DNA of 26,125 nt from Pigoraptor chileana (lineage: Eukaryota > Opisthokonta > Filasterea): the NCBI GenBank assembly GCA_943704495.1, contig CALSCR010003943.1, positions 1-26,125 of the forward strand, written 5' to 3'. Of the stretch, positions 10,791 through 23,189 are shown piece after piece; within the stretch, counting starts at the first letter, position 1, and the number at the start of each line of letters is the position of its first letter. The notes beneath the pieces were generated by a model that saw only the letters and a program-made list of their open reading frames with translations, ran no database searches and was not told where the DNA came from. The translations under genes and the position numbers were made by a program.

Positions 10791-11757
10791 GACGGCGTTT
10801 CCATTTCGCGTGTGTTGCGTTCAGTTCTATTAAGATTTTTTGCCGATGATAACATTATCATCGGATATGGACATGTGACTGTGCTATTTGTAATTATGAA
10901 AAGTGTTCACAGCTGATGGACATAATATTTACCAGTCCACTCTGTCTGGTCAGTGCATTCATCGACATGGCTCGCCTCGACTTTGTCGATGAGAATGGAT
11001 TGCGTGATTACTCTGACGCAATCCATGCCATGACACACTTGGTTGTGCACAATTTAGCCGGCATGTGTTCATTGACTGTTGCCTGTACACGGACTCTGGA
11101 CTGAAAGTTGCCTTTTCCGACCGTATACAGCAACTTTAGCTGGGCAGACAGGCCTAATGTGACAGCCACGGTTTACGCTGAGAGCAGTTGCGTATCACAG
11201 CAGTAGCGTGTGAAATTCGGACAGCCGAGTGTCGTCCATGTGTGTTGTCATAAGACCGCTGCCAACCATGCCGACCGGTAAACCTTACGGCGCTATAGTT
11301 CGACTCACACACATTGTCGAGAACAGATTACGACTAAATGCAGCGGGATCGAGGGCTGGCTTGCGTTTGGTTAGGGGTTTGATGGCTGGGCACTCGTTTG
11401 AGGCTAAGCACTCTGTACAGCATCGATAGTGACATGTACTTGCACTTTCAAGTTGAAGCAGAGCATTCTCGCGGCAGTCAATAGTTGTCTACACAGCATT
11501 GAAAGTCTTTAGAAAATAAAACACACACGGACCGAGGAGCACAAATATAAATACAAAATCAGGGCGACCACAGCTGAGGCTGACATATGGACATTGTATG
11601 AGAAGAGATTGCAATAGAATAATATTCATTCTAATCATTCGCGAATTCGGCAACTGAAGGCCATTACAGCCGTAAATGAGTGACTATCACAATCCCGGCT
11701 GCACCGCCCACTGCTCCACATAGAGTACTCCATGCCAGCATTCCAAGCACAGCCGCC
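10791..11757. other. Tail-to-tail intergenic spacer
   Basis: This 967-base spacer lies between the stops of the SET gene (+) and the MYND gene (-). It has lower GC than the coding regions and only short open frames without recognisable motifs. The sequence about 11640-11757 next to the MYND gene is GC-rich and could encode a hydrophobic stretch in another frame, but no splice path joins it. I see no gene here. Confidence 0.6.
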
Positions 11758-14700
11758 TCAATCGGCTGAGGAGCTGCCCGCCTTTCCTGCCTTTCCACAG
11801 ATGGGCTTGTGTGCCGCCCAGTGCGCCTTTTGGCAGGCGGCGCTGCAGTAGTACATAACGCGGCACGCCCCACACCGCTTCTTGGAAGACGCGGTCCCAC
11901 ACGATCCACACCGACGATTCGCGTCCGTCGCCGATCCATCCTTTTGCGCCGCTTGGGGTGCATTCGATTGTGCGGGTGGTGGTGCCGCATTGTCGTCGAC
12001 AGGTGAACCGGCCATTTTTCTTTTTGCAATTGCCGGAGGCTGTGTCGTTGGAGCCCGAGATGGCGTTGCCGCCGCTGATGTGGCTGACTTTGCCGCGACA
12101 AGATGCGACGACCGGGGAACACCATTCATCTGCGCAGTCGACCCCACATCTTCCACGCGAGCGTACGCATTTTGCACGGCACGGTATGCAGAAATACGGT
12201 GCGCCTCCCGAATGGCTAGGCCCGGTGACTGCAAGCTGCCGACTCCCCTTTCAAGCTCAAACGAATACAATGGGCAGAGAAAGTAGCGCTCAAAGTGCTC
12301 ACGCCATGGTTTCAGAGGGCAAGTGGTGAGTTCGCGTTGCATGGCAACCAGTCGCTTGAAAAATGCGAGCTCGGGGGGCGACACTATGATCGAGTTGCAG
12401 TCGGCCGATGCGTTCAGTATACACCGCTGCCAGTATGGCACTGTGTCCCTCAGTCGCGGAAGTGTGAGCACGCAGACAGAAGCGTCGATAAGAGCCCGGT
12501 CGTTCTCGACGTCGTACCGCAGACCGTGGCGATAGAGAACGCAGTCGACACTCTCCCCGTCCACGACAAGCTGTGCGTACTGTTTATTCGTCTGAAGAAG
12601 TCCCGCTATGGTCTCCTTGGTTGCTGAGCGAGGCGAAAGCGTGTGCACATTTGCTCGTTGCGGTTCTTCCATGACTTTCCTTTCTTCGCCCGTCATTTGC
12701 AATCCAGACAGCAAAACTGTCTCTGGACCATCGGCAAATCGCGAAATGGGATAGGCAATCAGGCATCGCGCGTTCGCATAGTGCAGCATCGCACCTTCCA
12801 CTTCGTAAGGGACTTTGGCAAAATGAACTGTCATCTTGCGCGATGTTCTTCCCAGTTGAATTTTGGTGGGGCGCCCACCGTTTACAGGACAGGCAAAGCT
12901 CACCACGACCGAGACGTCCCTCTCACCGCGCACGGCCTTCGGAAGTGTGACCGACGCCGAGTATGGGGTCACCGATGCAAAGAGAAATTTGTTAGCGGCG
13001 GCGGCGGGCGGTATGTCCACAGACGGTCCGATTGCTATGACAACCTCCGAATGCGTCAATTCCTCGAGGACAGATTCGATGCGCATCGGGGGTGCGTCAT
13101 CGTCGACATCGACATCCAGATTAACGCCGACACTCGCTGTCGACTGCGGATCCGTGTACGTCACGGCAAACGACACCTGCATGGGCATCACGTGCACAAG
13201 ACTGAGGCGGGTCGCGATGAGGTCACTGGGCTGGTCGCTGTTGTCAAATGGGACTACCAGAACGTCTGAATCAGCATTGTCAACGAGTGCGGCGTGGACC
13301 ATTGTGGGAATGGGCACCCATAGCAGCTCCTCACTCGGCAGCGAGCGCGTGACTATGCACGACAGTCCCATCGATGGGCAACGCAGGCGCACGTGATAGC
13401 AGCCCGACCGACGTGTTATGTGGCTTTCACGCAGCGGTACGCGGATCACGTGCCGCTTCAATTGCTGGAAATCCAGTCCCGTGCACATGGGACACATGCC
13501 CGCGCTGAAGCGAGTGGTTGTACAGAGTATGCCAAATGTAAGGGTGCGGAGGGGGAGGGTTAGGGACAAGCATGTATTAGGGAATGTATCTTCGGGTCAA
13601 TTTCGCAGAGAGCAAAGCGTTGGCAGATATTAGGATGTCAGTTAGTGTCTTGAGCGCTATGCCAATGGATCCCCACAAACCACGGCAGTTGGAAGCCAAC
13701 ACAACAACTATAACAACAAAAACAGCAGAAGAAACCATTGATAAGGCCGTTACGTACCTCTCGGGCACAAGGTGCGCATGCAAGCGGTGAGACCACATCG
13801 AGTCTTGCAGTTCCGCAACGTAAGGGTCGAGGTGCCGAACCAACGCCAATTCATCGCAAAGGGGCTGCCATCCCTCCGGGGTGTTACTCAATCCCATGGA
13901 CTGTGCGGCCTGCAAGAGCAGGCGTGCGGCCGTTCCTGCCGTCGTGAAGCTGACGGGAATGTCAAAGCGGCAGAAGGACAAGACCGCCGCACTGAGGAAA
14001 GAAAGAATTTCGCCTTCTAGACGTATGGGAAGCGATTTTTTTGCCGACAGTGGAAGCCGCTGGAAGATCAGCTTTGCGTCCGCGCGTGGGCTGTTCAGAT
14101 GCTCGAATAACAAGCGGGACACATCCGACGATGGCCACACCGCAAGATCGCTTGCGAGGCGACCCTCGAGCCCGCACGTGATGATGCCAAGGAGCGCTGG
14201 AAAAAGCTCCCTGGATATGTTGCCAGAGATGGCGGCAAGAAAAGTGTCGAGCGTGTCGCCAATAAAAGCACTGAAGAAGGTATCACACGAGATCATCGCA
14301 CCCACGGACTCCGCGTTGAGGAGAGGCGTTGCGCAGAGAAGGAGGTTGAAGAGGCCAACACTGTCACCCACATTCGATACGTGAATGTAAGACGCCTTAT
14401 ATGGCATTGGCAGCCTTGTCTGGTCAGAGTTAATTAGGGGCGTTTGGCGCCACTGGTTACGCATAGCGAGCTCGTCGCAGAGGGCGAGACAGTCGCCGCA
14501 GTGGACTGTCAGTCGAGCTGTAAAGCGGTTCTTAGACACCGGCGCATCGCTCTCGTCGTCACACAGTATCGATGCCGTGCCCAGCATCCACAGAGAAAAC
14601 TGCTGCACGCAGTTTGCTGCAAGCGTGCGCGTTTTGAATTTCGCAGCAGGCACGCACTGTACATATGGCAGTGAGGATGCTCGGCCGGCTGCTGCTCGAT

Positions 14701-15760
14701 CTGAGGACGGCTTGCTGCCCGACTCCGGCACATCGGATTTTGGAAGGGAGAAATGAGATGCGCTGTCGAAAATGAAAGAGTGGAAGAAGCACAGGAAGAA
14801 ATTGGTGCCGTAATGCAGCGTCACATCGTCGGCCACGTCCGTCATTGTGGGATTGAAAAAGGCGACACGCCGCGCACCATCGGTTTCCAAGCCCATAATC
14901 GCCGCAGCAGGGAGATCCAGCGACTCTAGCATCGGCCCATGCGCCAAGAGTGTAGACGCGAAATCACCGTGTGAACTCTGGCGCCAGTGCGAGTGGCCCA
15001 TGAGCGGGTTGAGCATTTCTGCAGCGGTAATCTTGCCAGCCAATTTTCGAGACTTTCGCTCGCTGAAGATTGCCTTCGCATCCTGCAGTCTCTTGCGAAG
15101 GCCCAATCCAGACCACATCATCCACACTTCGCGGACGGCGGTCAAGGTCGTCCGCCCTTCAAACGTCACCAGTCGCGACAAGGGAAATTCGTACCAGGCC
15201 TGGTCTGAGCGCGACGCATCTGTGAGCTGTCCCAGTGCTTCTTCCAGAAGCGCATCTTCCTCAGCCGTGAGACCAAAATTAAATGCAATGCTCCACAGCC
15301 TTGCAATCGCTAGTCTGACGCTCGCACTCACCCCGCGCTCTACTGAAGTGCGATTGATGGGCCCGATGTGTTTGACAATCATGTAGACAAGAAGTACGTT
15401 TCGTGCGACAATTGCAGCGGAAATGTCGTTGACCAGAAAGTGGCAATAAGCGCGGGGCGAAAAGGATGCCACCGACGATGATGTTGTTGTTCGCGTTGTT
15501 TGTGTCGCTTCGTGCGGTGTGAAGGCGATCTTTGCGAGAGTGTAAAACACGGATCGTATGTCACCTGACCCCAACATCAACACGCTATTGCTCGTTGACG
15601 GCGGCGACCTCGCAAAAAGATCAACGGGGGCACAATTGCCGATCGGATAGTAGAAGCGCATCGTTTTCGGCTGAGTGAACAGTTTGTTGGGGCCGTGCGA
15701 CACAAGATGCAGGCACCCATCTTCCAAGCGGATGGCATCCGAAGTGGACCGCTCCGACAT
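11758..15760 (-). CDS. DUF4470 + MYND zinc-finger protein, one intron
   Basis: Two long frames join into one gene of 1249 residues: exon 1 is 15760-13758 and exon 2 is 13504-11758 (TGA). The donor GAG-AG|GTACGT and the acceptor CTTCAG|C give phase 2 on both sides and rebuild VPESAGMCPMC. Near the N-terminus (about 30-85), YPIGNCAPVDLFA and VLMLGSGDIRSVFYTLAKI match the DUF4470 signature. The C-terminus (about 1200-1237) is a MYND finger: CGSC, CGAC, YYC, SAAC, HW and HKPIC supply the zinc ligands. The middle is mostly helical and unassigned. Before the finger lies an Ala/Pro/Ser-rich linker (about 1130-1195). MYND fingers bind proline-rich peptides; proteins of this architecture have no settled function. 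The two halves would look like separate genes if the 253-base intron were missed. Confidence 0.85.
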
Positions 15761-16150
15761 GGCTTCGTTTTACGAAACCTGGTATCGTGAATAAAAGAGT
15801 GGGTTGGGGAATTTCAACCGTCACTTTAATATCATCCATTCACGCTCCACAGAAGCACTTGTTGTAACTGCCAGTGGACGCAACAAAAGTCTTTTGTAAA
15901 ATACTGCTCAGTCTGACTGACGTTCCACTTCAGTCGGCCAGTGCCGTCACTTGGGGAGATGACATCACGATCGACTGGTTGACATGTTGGTTCAGGAACG
16001 GACCAATCAGGAGCAAATGAAGGTTTGAATGGAAGCCTGACTCATTATGGCGAGTGTGTCGGGTGCCGTCCGCCCGCAGTGCAGTGTGCTAAGGAGGCAC
16101 TGCTGAATAGGCACAGTCGAGGAGAAAGGAGCGCCGCCGGGCATTGTCTC

Positions 16151-16402
16151 ATTCATAAGTTCTTGTAGAAGGCCAGTTTGGCCGGCCGCCCGGCCGCGGA
16201 AGCGCCGCCGGTGAGCACGTGCCGGAGCGAGACGGGCGAGTCCAAGAAGTTTTTGGCCGGTTTTATCTGACGGTGTCACTGTTCAAACTTTGAGTAGCAC
16301 GCAACGCCGGACTGTAACGTGTACTGGCTGGGGCCATCCTGAGCCGGCCGCTGGCAGGGCGAACATTTTACAATCGGAGAGGATGGGCCGGTCGCCGAAG
16401 AG
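16151..16402 (-). CDS. Possible small two-exon protein, weak
   Basis: On the minus strand a frame starting MFALPAAGSGWPQP is followed by a GTACAC donor and, about 55 bases on, a GTCAG acceptor. It continues as IKPAKNFLDSPVSLRHVLTGG to LAFYKNL and a stop near 16151. Phase 0 fits on both sides and would give a basic peptide of about 51 residues. The region is GC-rich like coding sequence here, but I recognise no family, and the intron would be unusually short. The coordinates are approximate. It may equally be a GC-rich promoter segment of the MYND gene. Confidence 0.2.
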
Positions 16403-16578
16403 ATGCAGCCGAAGTCTGTCACGGAGAGAGCGCCGTGAACTTCAGCGTGCGTTAGATGTGGGAACAGCGTGAAGTACAGTACGTTTAATTGTTTAAGTGT
16501 GCGCGGTGACGGGTATGCCGTGTGTCTGACGCGTATGTGTGTACATGCTGCGTGCACAGTGCGACTGATCAGCTCAGT

Positions 16579-16635
16579 CGCCGTCTCACTGACGAGGCAT
16601 GGGTACATGTAATGATCAGTGACGAGACGGTGGCG
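16579..16635. repeat. Imperfect inverted repeat
   Basis: The arm cgccgtctcactga (16579-16592) is complementary, with small interruptions, to tcagtgacgagacggtggcg (16616-16635), across a loop of about 23 bases. TGATCA palindromes flank it on both sides. It could form a hairpin on either strand. It lies in a spacer with no visible transposon parts. Confidence 0.5.
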
Positions 16636-16917
16636 CCGGCACTGCTTGTCTCTCTCCTCCGTCAGTCACGCTGCATCATGAGTACGAATGAACACCCCCG
16701 TGAAGTCGACACTGACCTATCCTTCTTGGCCCTTCTCTCTCACACAGTCGTCAAGTTTCAAAGCTAAACTTCCAAATGACGTGACACTCAATTAATAAAA
16801 ATCGCTTTTATATGCAAAAATAGAGTTCCTCGCCTAGAAGGAAACAGAAACAAACCAACGGAGCAATACACAAACACATACACACACATACATATTCACA
16901 CACACACAACACGTCTG

Positions 16918-19474
16918 TCAGCGACAGTCGCACTGTGCACAGCCACAGTCACACTCGACGAAATCATCCACCGATCCGAGCGAGTCTTCGCTGCGCGCAG
17001 CACTCAATGGCGGTGTCGCCCCAGTCTCACCGTTCGACAACAGCATCTCCTCTTCTGTCGCAACGGTCGCCGAGACAGAGAAAGGGGCGCTTCCCTGCAA
17101 TTTCGTTTCTCCATCATCCGCAGACACACGCGCAAGGCCGTGCTGCAGCAACAACGACGACGACAAAGTCCCTTCGGCTCCACTCAATCCCAATCCCTTT
17201 CGCTTCCCCGATTTCCGCTTGTTCCGCCGTCGCACATTCGATTCGACCGTTTGTTCATAGTAAAACGGAAAGGGATCGCCTGTCACGTGGACGGCAACAA
17301 AGCCATCCTCCCGACGCACCTCGTCTTCAAACCTCACGCGAACGCTCACGTGATCGCTGGATGCCGCCGAGCGATACAGGACGGCGACGCCATTCCACGG
17401 ATAGTTGAAGCTGTTTGGGTGGATCATGTGGAGGCCCAGCTGGCCTTGCTTTGGGTGGCACGTGACGCGCAGAGCCCTGTGTGGCCGCATCATCCGATTC
17501 GCAAGCGGTGGATAGGTTGCAAAGGACGCACACAAGGCACAATCCGATGGAAAGCAGGTATTGTGTTAAATTATGTAATACGTAATACAGCAAACAGTAA
17601 AAAACTGCAACAAATTGCCAAGGTAAAAGACGAAAATAGTTAAAACCAAATAAATATCTTCGACGAGGGTAGTGATAACAAAATAGAACAGTGTGTTTGT
17701 ACTTTCTGCGTGTGACCGCAATGTATGGGCACATGCACGCACACACACGCATGCTATAATCAACGAACGAGTAATTACCTCGGGTACTTGGTCATGACGA
17801 CATTCATCGCGAAAATCGTCTCGAGAAACGTCGCATACTCGAGAGCAACCGCCTCTGCGCGCGCTCTGAGCGACGCTTCGAGTGCCACGGCCACGTCCCC
17901 CGCCGCGCTCGCACGCCTCAGAAAGACCGCCCTCAGCGCATCGTACGGGTGCGTAGCCGCAGTTACTGCCCCGGGCTCAACGGCACACACAACAGGCGCC
18001 AGCGTCTCAGCGTTGCGATATGTGGTCACCTCGCCGAGCGTGTTGATGTTGCCCATTGTGTTTGCGACGAGTGCATCGCGGACTTTCGGATGGTTCTTCC
18101 ACGTCTCAAGCACGCGATCACGTGCCGCCGGACGCTCCCGCATGTATTCTGCCGATCTCTCGGCGACAAGGTCGTACATGTCAACAAGACGGACAGTGTC
18201 TGCGATGCCCAATGCAGTGATGCTGCGCTCAAGATCGTAACGATACTCCATCGCCATTTGCATGGGCTCTTGGAAAATGGGTGCATAAACCTGGCCGTCG
18301 GTGATCAACTGCGTGGCAAAACGGAGAATGGCAAAACCGAACGACACGAAATAAAGTGGGATTGAGAGAAAGGCGCACGTGATGTCCGCTTATTGCCGAT
18401 AGCAAATTGAAATATAAGGACTGAAGCTCACTGTTGTCTCCAAATCTCACATACGCACACATATCATACGCACATACATGCAGACAAACACTCACACACG
18501 CACACACACGCATACAAGCAAATACATATATGCACAACAAACATGCCTATACATATATATACACATGCACAAAATACACACGCATACATGCACATCTAAA
18601 CATACACTCATAACGCTGCAATAATTACCTGAACGTACGCTGCCGGCGCATAAACAGCCGCGATTTCGACGCACAGACAATGAACGCGAAGAAGACACCA
18701 CATTTCGGCGAGATCGGGCATGCGACGCGAGACCTTCAGCGGATTGAAGCACTTAACGGGGAACGAGGGCAGCGCCAGACATATGCGCTCGCCGCGGCCA
18801 CAGAGGTCCACGAGACGCCGCTCGTATTCTCCACGACACACATCGAACAGGCTTGCAACACCACGCCGATTGCGCTTGTTGGTCAGTATTTTGAGGATCG
18901 ATTCTGCGGTTGCGCGGGCTTCCGTTTCTGTCATAAAGGCAGCGGTCGCATCTGCAGTGGAGGACGCTGGTGATGATTTCGCACAGCGGCACTTTGCCAG
19001 CCTCGTTTCAAGATCGGCCCTAGCGGCGTCGCACCGCTTCGGCATCTCAGAGAGCGCGATGGCTTTAAACTCTTCGTAAGGAATGGCTGAAATTTCTCGC
19101 CGGCCGACCGGTGTGAGCTCTCCGCGGTCTACAATGGCCATCCCGCTCATTTTAATCTCGTACAGTGCCTCCATGGCACCCGCACTGACATTATTTCGCG
19201 CGTAAAACTCCTCAGTCGTTTCGCCCTCGCGCACGCTCAAAAGTGAGGCATCCAAGAGTGCATCTTCCGTGCAACCCTTGCACAGACAGTCGCATTCGGC
19301 AGCGGCTGCTGCTACACATCCTGCGGTTATCGTGGTTGTAGTTGCTGGTGTTGTCGCTGTTGTTGGCGTTGTTGAATCCCGCATTTCAAGACCGGCAATT
19401 CCACTCATATCGCGCTTGCAGCAAGGGTGCAAGCTAACGGGGGCGGCGGCGGGTTCTGGATCCGTGGTTGTCAT
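16918..19474 (-). CDS. Isocyanide (isonitrile) synthase, DIT1/PvcA family
   Basis: Enzymes of this family turn the amino group of an amino acid (Tyr or Trp in known cases) into an isonitrile using ribulose 5-phosphate; yeast DIT1 acts in dityrosine spore-wall synthesis. Exons are 19474-18629, 18308-17779 and 17476-16918 (TGA), for 644 residues with phases 0 and 2 consistent. Family blocks, in order: ALPSFPVKCFNPLKV...MPDLAE (about 235-257), LITDGQVY (283-290; the SDG block), LRVTCHPKQG (461-470) and NYPWNGVAVLY (483-493). Relatives usually have PWH where this has PWN. N-terminal (about 1-75) and C-terminal (about 530-644) extensions are unusual. The first has a Thr/Ala-rich run, then CDCLCKGC (61-68). 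The last ends CDCGCAQCDCR. A basic patch (RRRNKRKSGKRK) lies near 540. No cytochrome P450 or PvcB-like oxygenase neighbour is seen. Confidence 0.82.
18449..18609. repeat. CA/CATACA simple repeat in the first isocyanide-synthase intron
   Basis: About 160 bases of CA-rich repeat with interspersed CATACA, CGCACA and TATATA words lie in the intron 18628-18309. On the gene's strand it reads as GT/GTATGT-rich sequence beginning about 20 bases after the GTAATT donor. This matches the habit of other introns in the window. Confidence 0.9.
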
Positions 19475-20890
<1,416 letters not shown>

Positions 20891-21456
20891 TCGGCACTAA
20901 TACAGAACGACATGGGTAACAATTTCAGCTTGAGACTATATGTTTCACTTGTAAGTGGCAGTAACTTCTGTTTTGGTTTCGCAAGTAACAGTAACTATTA
21001 ATTCGAAAGCAGTGTGCCATGGGTTATTATGAAGGGCGCCTATTCGCTGCGGCAGTTACATCCCGCGTTCGGCTCTTCCAGTGCATACTCTCTGGACAGT
21101 GGCAAGCAGTCGGTGATCTCGTCAGGTTTTTTGTTTCGATTCAAAGTAGAAGGGGGATCCATGAATAACAGATTAGGCCGCCGCCTTCAGTGGGTCGGCA
21201 CGGGCGGCACACGGACTGCGGCCATACCGGCTTCCGTCAGCCCGTCCGGGATGGCCGGACCACTGAGTTGGCGTAGTCCGGCGGATTTCACCAGTGTGAC
21301 AGTACTTGGATGAGAAGTTACACATACCAATTGTAACAATTCTGCTCAGTGGCTATTTTTTCAAGTTCCAGCGGTGCCATTTTTTTGTTTCGTTTTTCCT
21401 CCTTCAAATTGTTTATTTGTGTTTTTGTTTCGTTGTTTTTGTTGTTGGTGTTAAAA
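20891..21456. other. Spacer between orotate phosphoribosyltransferase and enolase-phosphatase genes
   Basis: This 566-base spacer joins two co-oriented genes. A GC-rich patch at about 21175-21300 holds a perfect 6-base hairpin stem, gtccgg with ccggac, around a 5-base loop near 21251-21267. The last 90 bases before the next ATG are strikingly T-rich on the sense strand, probably leader or core promoter. Two short agtaacag-like words recur near 20955 and 20985. No gene is seen. Confidence 0.5.
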
Positions 21457-22532
21457 ATGGCATCCGCCACACGAGAAGCCGTCTTGCGCGTGGATGCTTC
21501 AATGGGTGACGTTGTTATTGTTGATATTGAGGGCACTGTGACTCCTCTTCCATTCGTCGCCGAGATTCTATTCCCCTACTGTCGACATAATGTGCGTCGC
21601 TGGCTGTCGACGAACATTGGAACAGAGAAGGGAATGGATGCTGTGAGCAGGCTGCGATCACAACACGAGTGAGTACCGGCCGCTGCCGTCGGCATCTCAT
21701 TTCACAAAACAGCCATACATATATGAGAGAACGAGTGCACGCAGGAGGACAAATACATAAGCCGTAGAAATTTCCTGGACTTTTATGCAGTTGTGCGCAT
21801 CTCATTTATAATTCGAGTGGTATGTGTGTTGTGCCTCGTTTCTCGTCCCTCAGACAAGACACGCAAAACCAGGTCGATTCTCCGGCCATATGCGTGTCGA
21901 ACGCCGATGAGAGCTCACTTGTTGAGAGCGTCTTGGCCAATGTACTGTGGAACATGGATCGCGACCGCAAGATTGGTGCACTGAAGCACCTCCAGGGACT
22001 TGTGTGGCGGGAGGGATATGCCTCGGGCGAACTAAAGGGAGAGGTACGCACCTCGATTGCAATCTAACAATGTCTCCGTTGGTTTGGCTATTTCGGCAGG
22101 AAGTGCAGACAGTATACGCCACGAACCAACAGAAATGAAAAATGAGATATGACCGATATTGCCACGATCGCCGTGCACACTGCGACGATCTCTCCGCCTC
22201 ACTCGTGCAGGTGTTTGATGACGTTCCTCCCGCACTGCAACGCCTCAAGGAAGCTGGGGTGCGCTCATTTGTGTACTCTTCGGGTTCCATTGAGGTCAGT
22301 ACTTTTCTGCCCGCCCCTGTAAATGTATTGCATTATCAGGCGTATAATAGCAATTGTACCAGGACTGGCATTGTAAATTGGTGCTTCATGGCTCGTCATT
22401 AAGGCGCAAAGGACTCTGCCGCCTTTACTGTGGAATGCAGGCACAGAAACTATTGTTTGGGTTCAGTATTGCGGGCGATTTGTTGCCTTATTTTGACGGT
22501 CATTTCGACACCACTACAGGTATGAAGCAATA

Positions 22533-22600
<68 letters not shown>

Positions 22601-23189
22601 AACACTAACACACGCACATACGCACACACACACACACACATATACACACAAGCAAACACACAAACACAAACACACAAACACACACACACACACGCACGCA
22701 CGCACACCCACATCCACACACATACACACAAACACACACATACACACACACGACACACACACACACACACGACACACACACGCACACACACACAAACACA
22801 AACACTAACACACGCACACACACACACAAACATACGCACACATACACACACGCGCACACGAAAGCACGCACACACGAATGAACACAGTCTCGAATTTGCG
22901 TGTGCACACACTTACAATCTAAGCGACCACCATCACCCTTGGCTGAACCTCAGGCCCGAAACTGGAGGCAGCGAGCTACTCCGCAATAGCAAATGCGGTG
23001 GGCGTTGGCGCGCATCCGTCACGTGCACTGTTTCTTTCTGACCATCCGGGGGAGTGCGATGCCGCCGTTGCCGCTGGAATGCGTGCCGCAGTGGTCATCC
23101 GCCCGCGAAACAATCCACTTGCGGACGGCGTCGACTCGCGCCATGTGTGCATTCAGTCGTTAGCGGAGCTGTCAATCGTCCTGCAATGA
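21457..23189 (+). CDS. ENOPH1: Enolase-phosphatase E1 (methionine salvage)
   Basis: This HAD-superfamily enzyme enolises and dephosphorylates 2,3-diketo-5-methylthiopentyl-1-phosphate in the methionine salvage pathway. Exons are 21457-21668, 21854-22043, 22211-22294, 22441-22519 and 22954-23189 (TGA). All phases agree and the product is 266 residues, against 261 in human. HAD motif I is VDIEGT (22-27; nucleophile Asp23, acid/base Glu25). Motif II is YSSGS (156-160). AQKLLFG and DGHFDTTTG follow. Lys191 of GPKLEAASY fits the motif III lysine, and LFLSD ending at Asp218 gives motif IV. Known relatives bind magnesium and are cytosolic. The fourth intron (22520-22953) is almost entirely CA repeat. 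The ATG (aaaaATGG) follows a T-rich leader. Confidence 0.95.
22538..22868. repeat. Long (CA)n microsatellite filling the last ENOPH1 intron
   Basis: About 330 bases of CA repeat, with scattered AACACA, CGCACA and TACACA variants, fill most of the intron 22520-22953. The first 54 bases are pure CA. The opposite strand reads through as a meaningless VCVCV open frame. Alternating purine-pyrimidine tracts of this length can adopt Z-DNA and are prone to length change. Confidence 0.97.

Larger units (their letters stand above)
15761..16917. other. Spacer between the MYND gene and the isocyanide synthase gene
   Basis: Both flanking genes run on the minus strand, so this 1157-base spacer holds the 3' end of the upstream gene and the promoter of the MYND gene. 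About 16100-16400 is very GC-rich with GGCCGGCC-type palindromes, and a weak small-gene candidate there is listed separately. An imperfect inverted repeat lies at 16579-16635, and a CA repeat at about 16864-16912, just past the isocyanide synthase stop. Confidence 0.6.

Noticed and set aside
11664-11760. Hydrophobic frame (AVLGMLAWSTLCGAVGGAAG) just past the MYND gene stop, like a tail anchor
   Set aside because: It is out of frame with the MYND exon, and I found no plausible donor/acceptor pair to join it.
12643-13396. Long plus-strand frames of 177-208 codons
   Set aside because: They are shadows of the DUF4470-MYND exon on the minus strand, without motifs of their own.
13504-13580. TTAGGG-like words (gggttaggg, attaggg) as telomeric repeat traces
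   Set aside because: There are only isolated copies within the MYND intron, and no array.
22450-22911. Open frames of over 90 codons on the minus strand encoding Cys/Val repeats
   Set aside because: They are read-through of the CA/TG microsatellite in the ENOPH1 intron, with no coding content.
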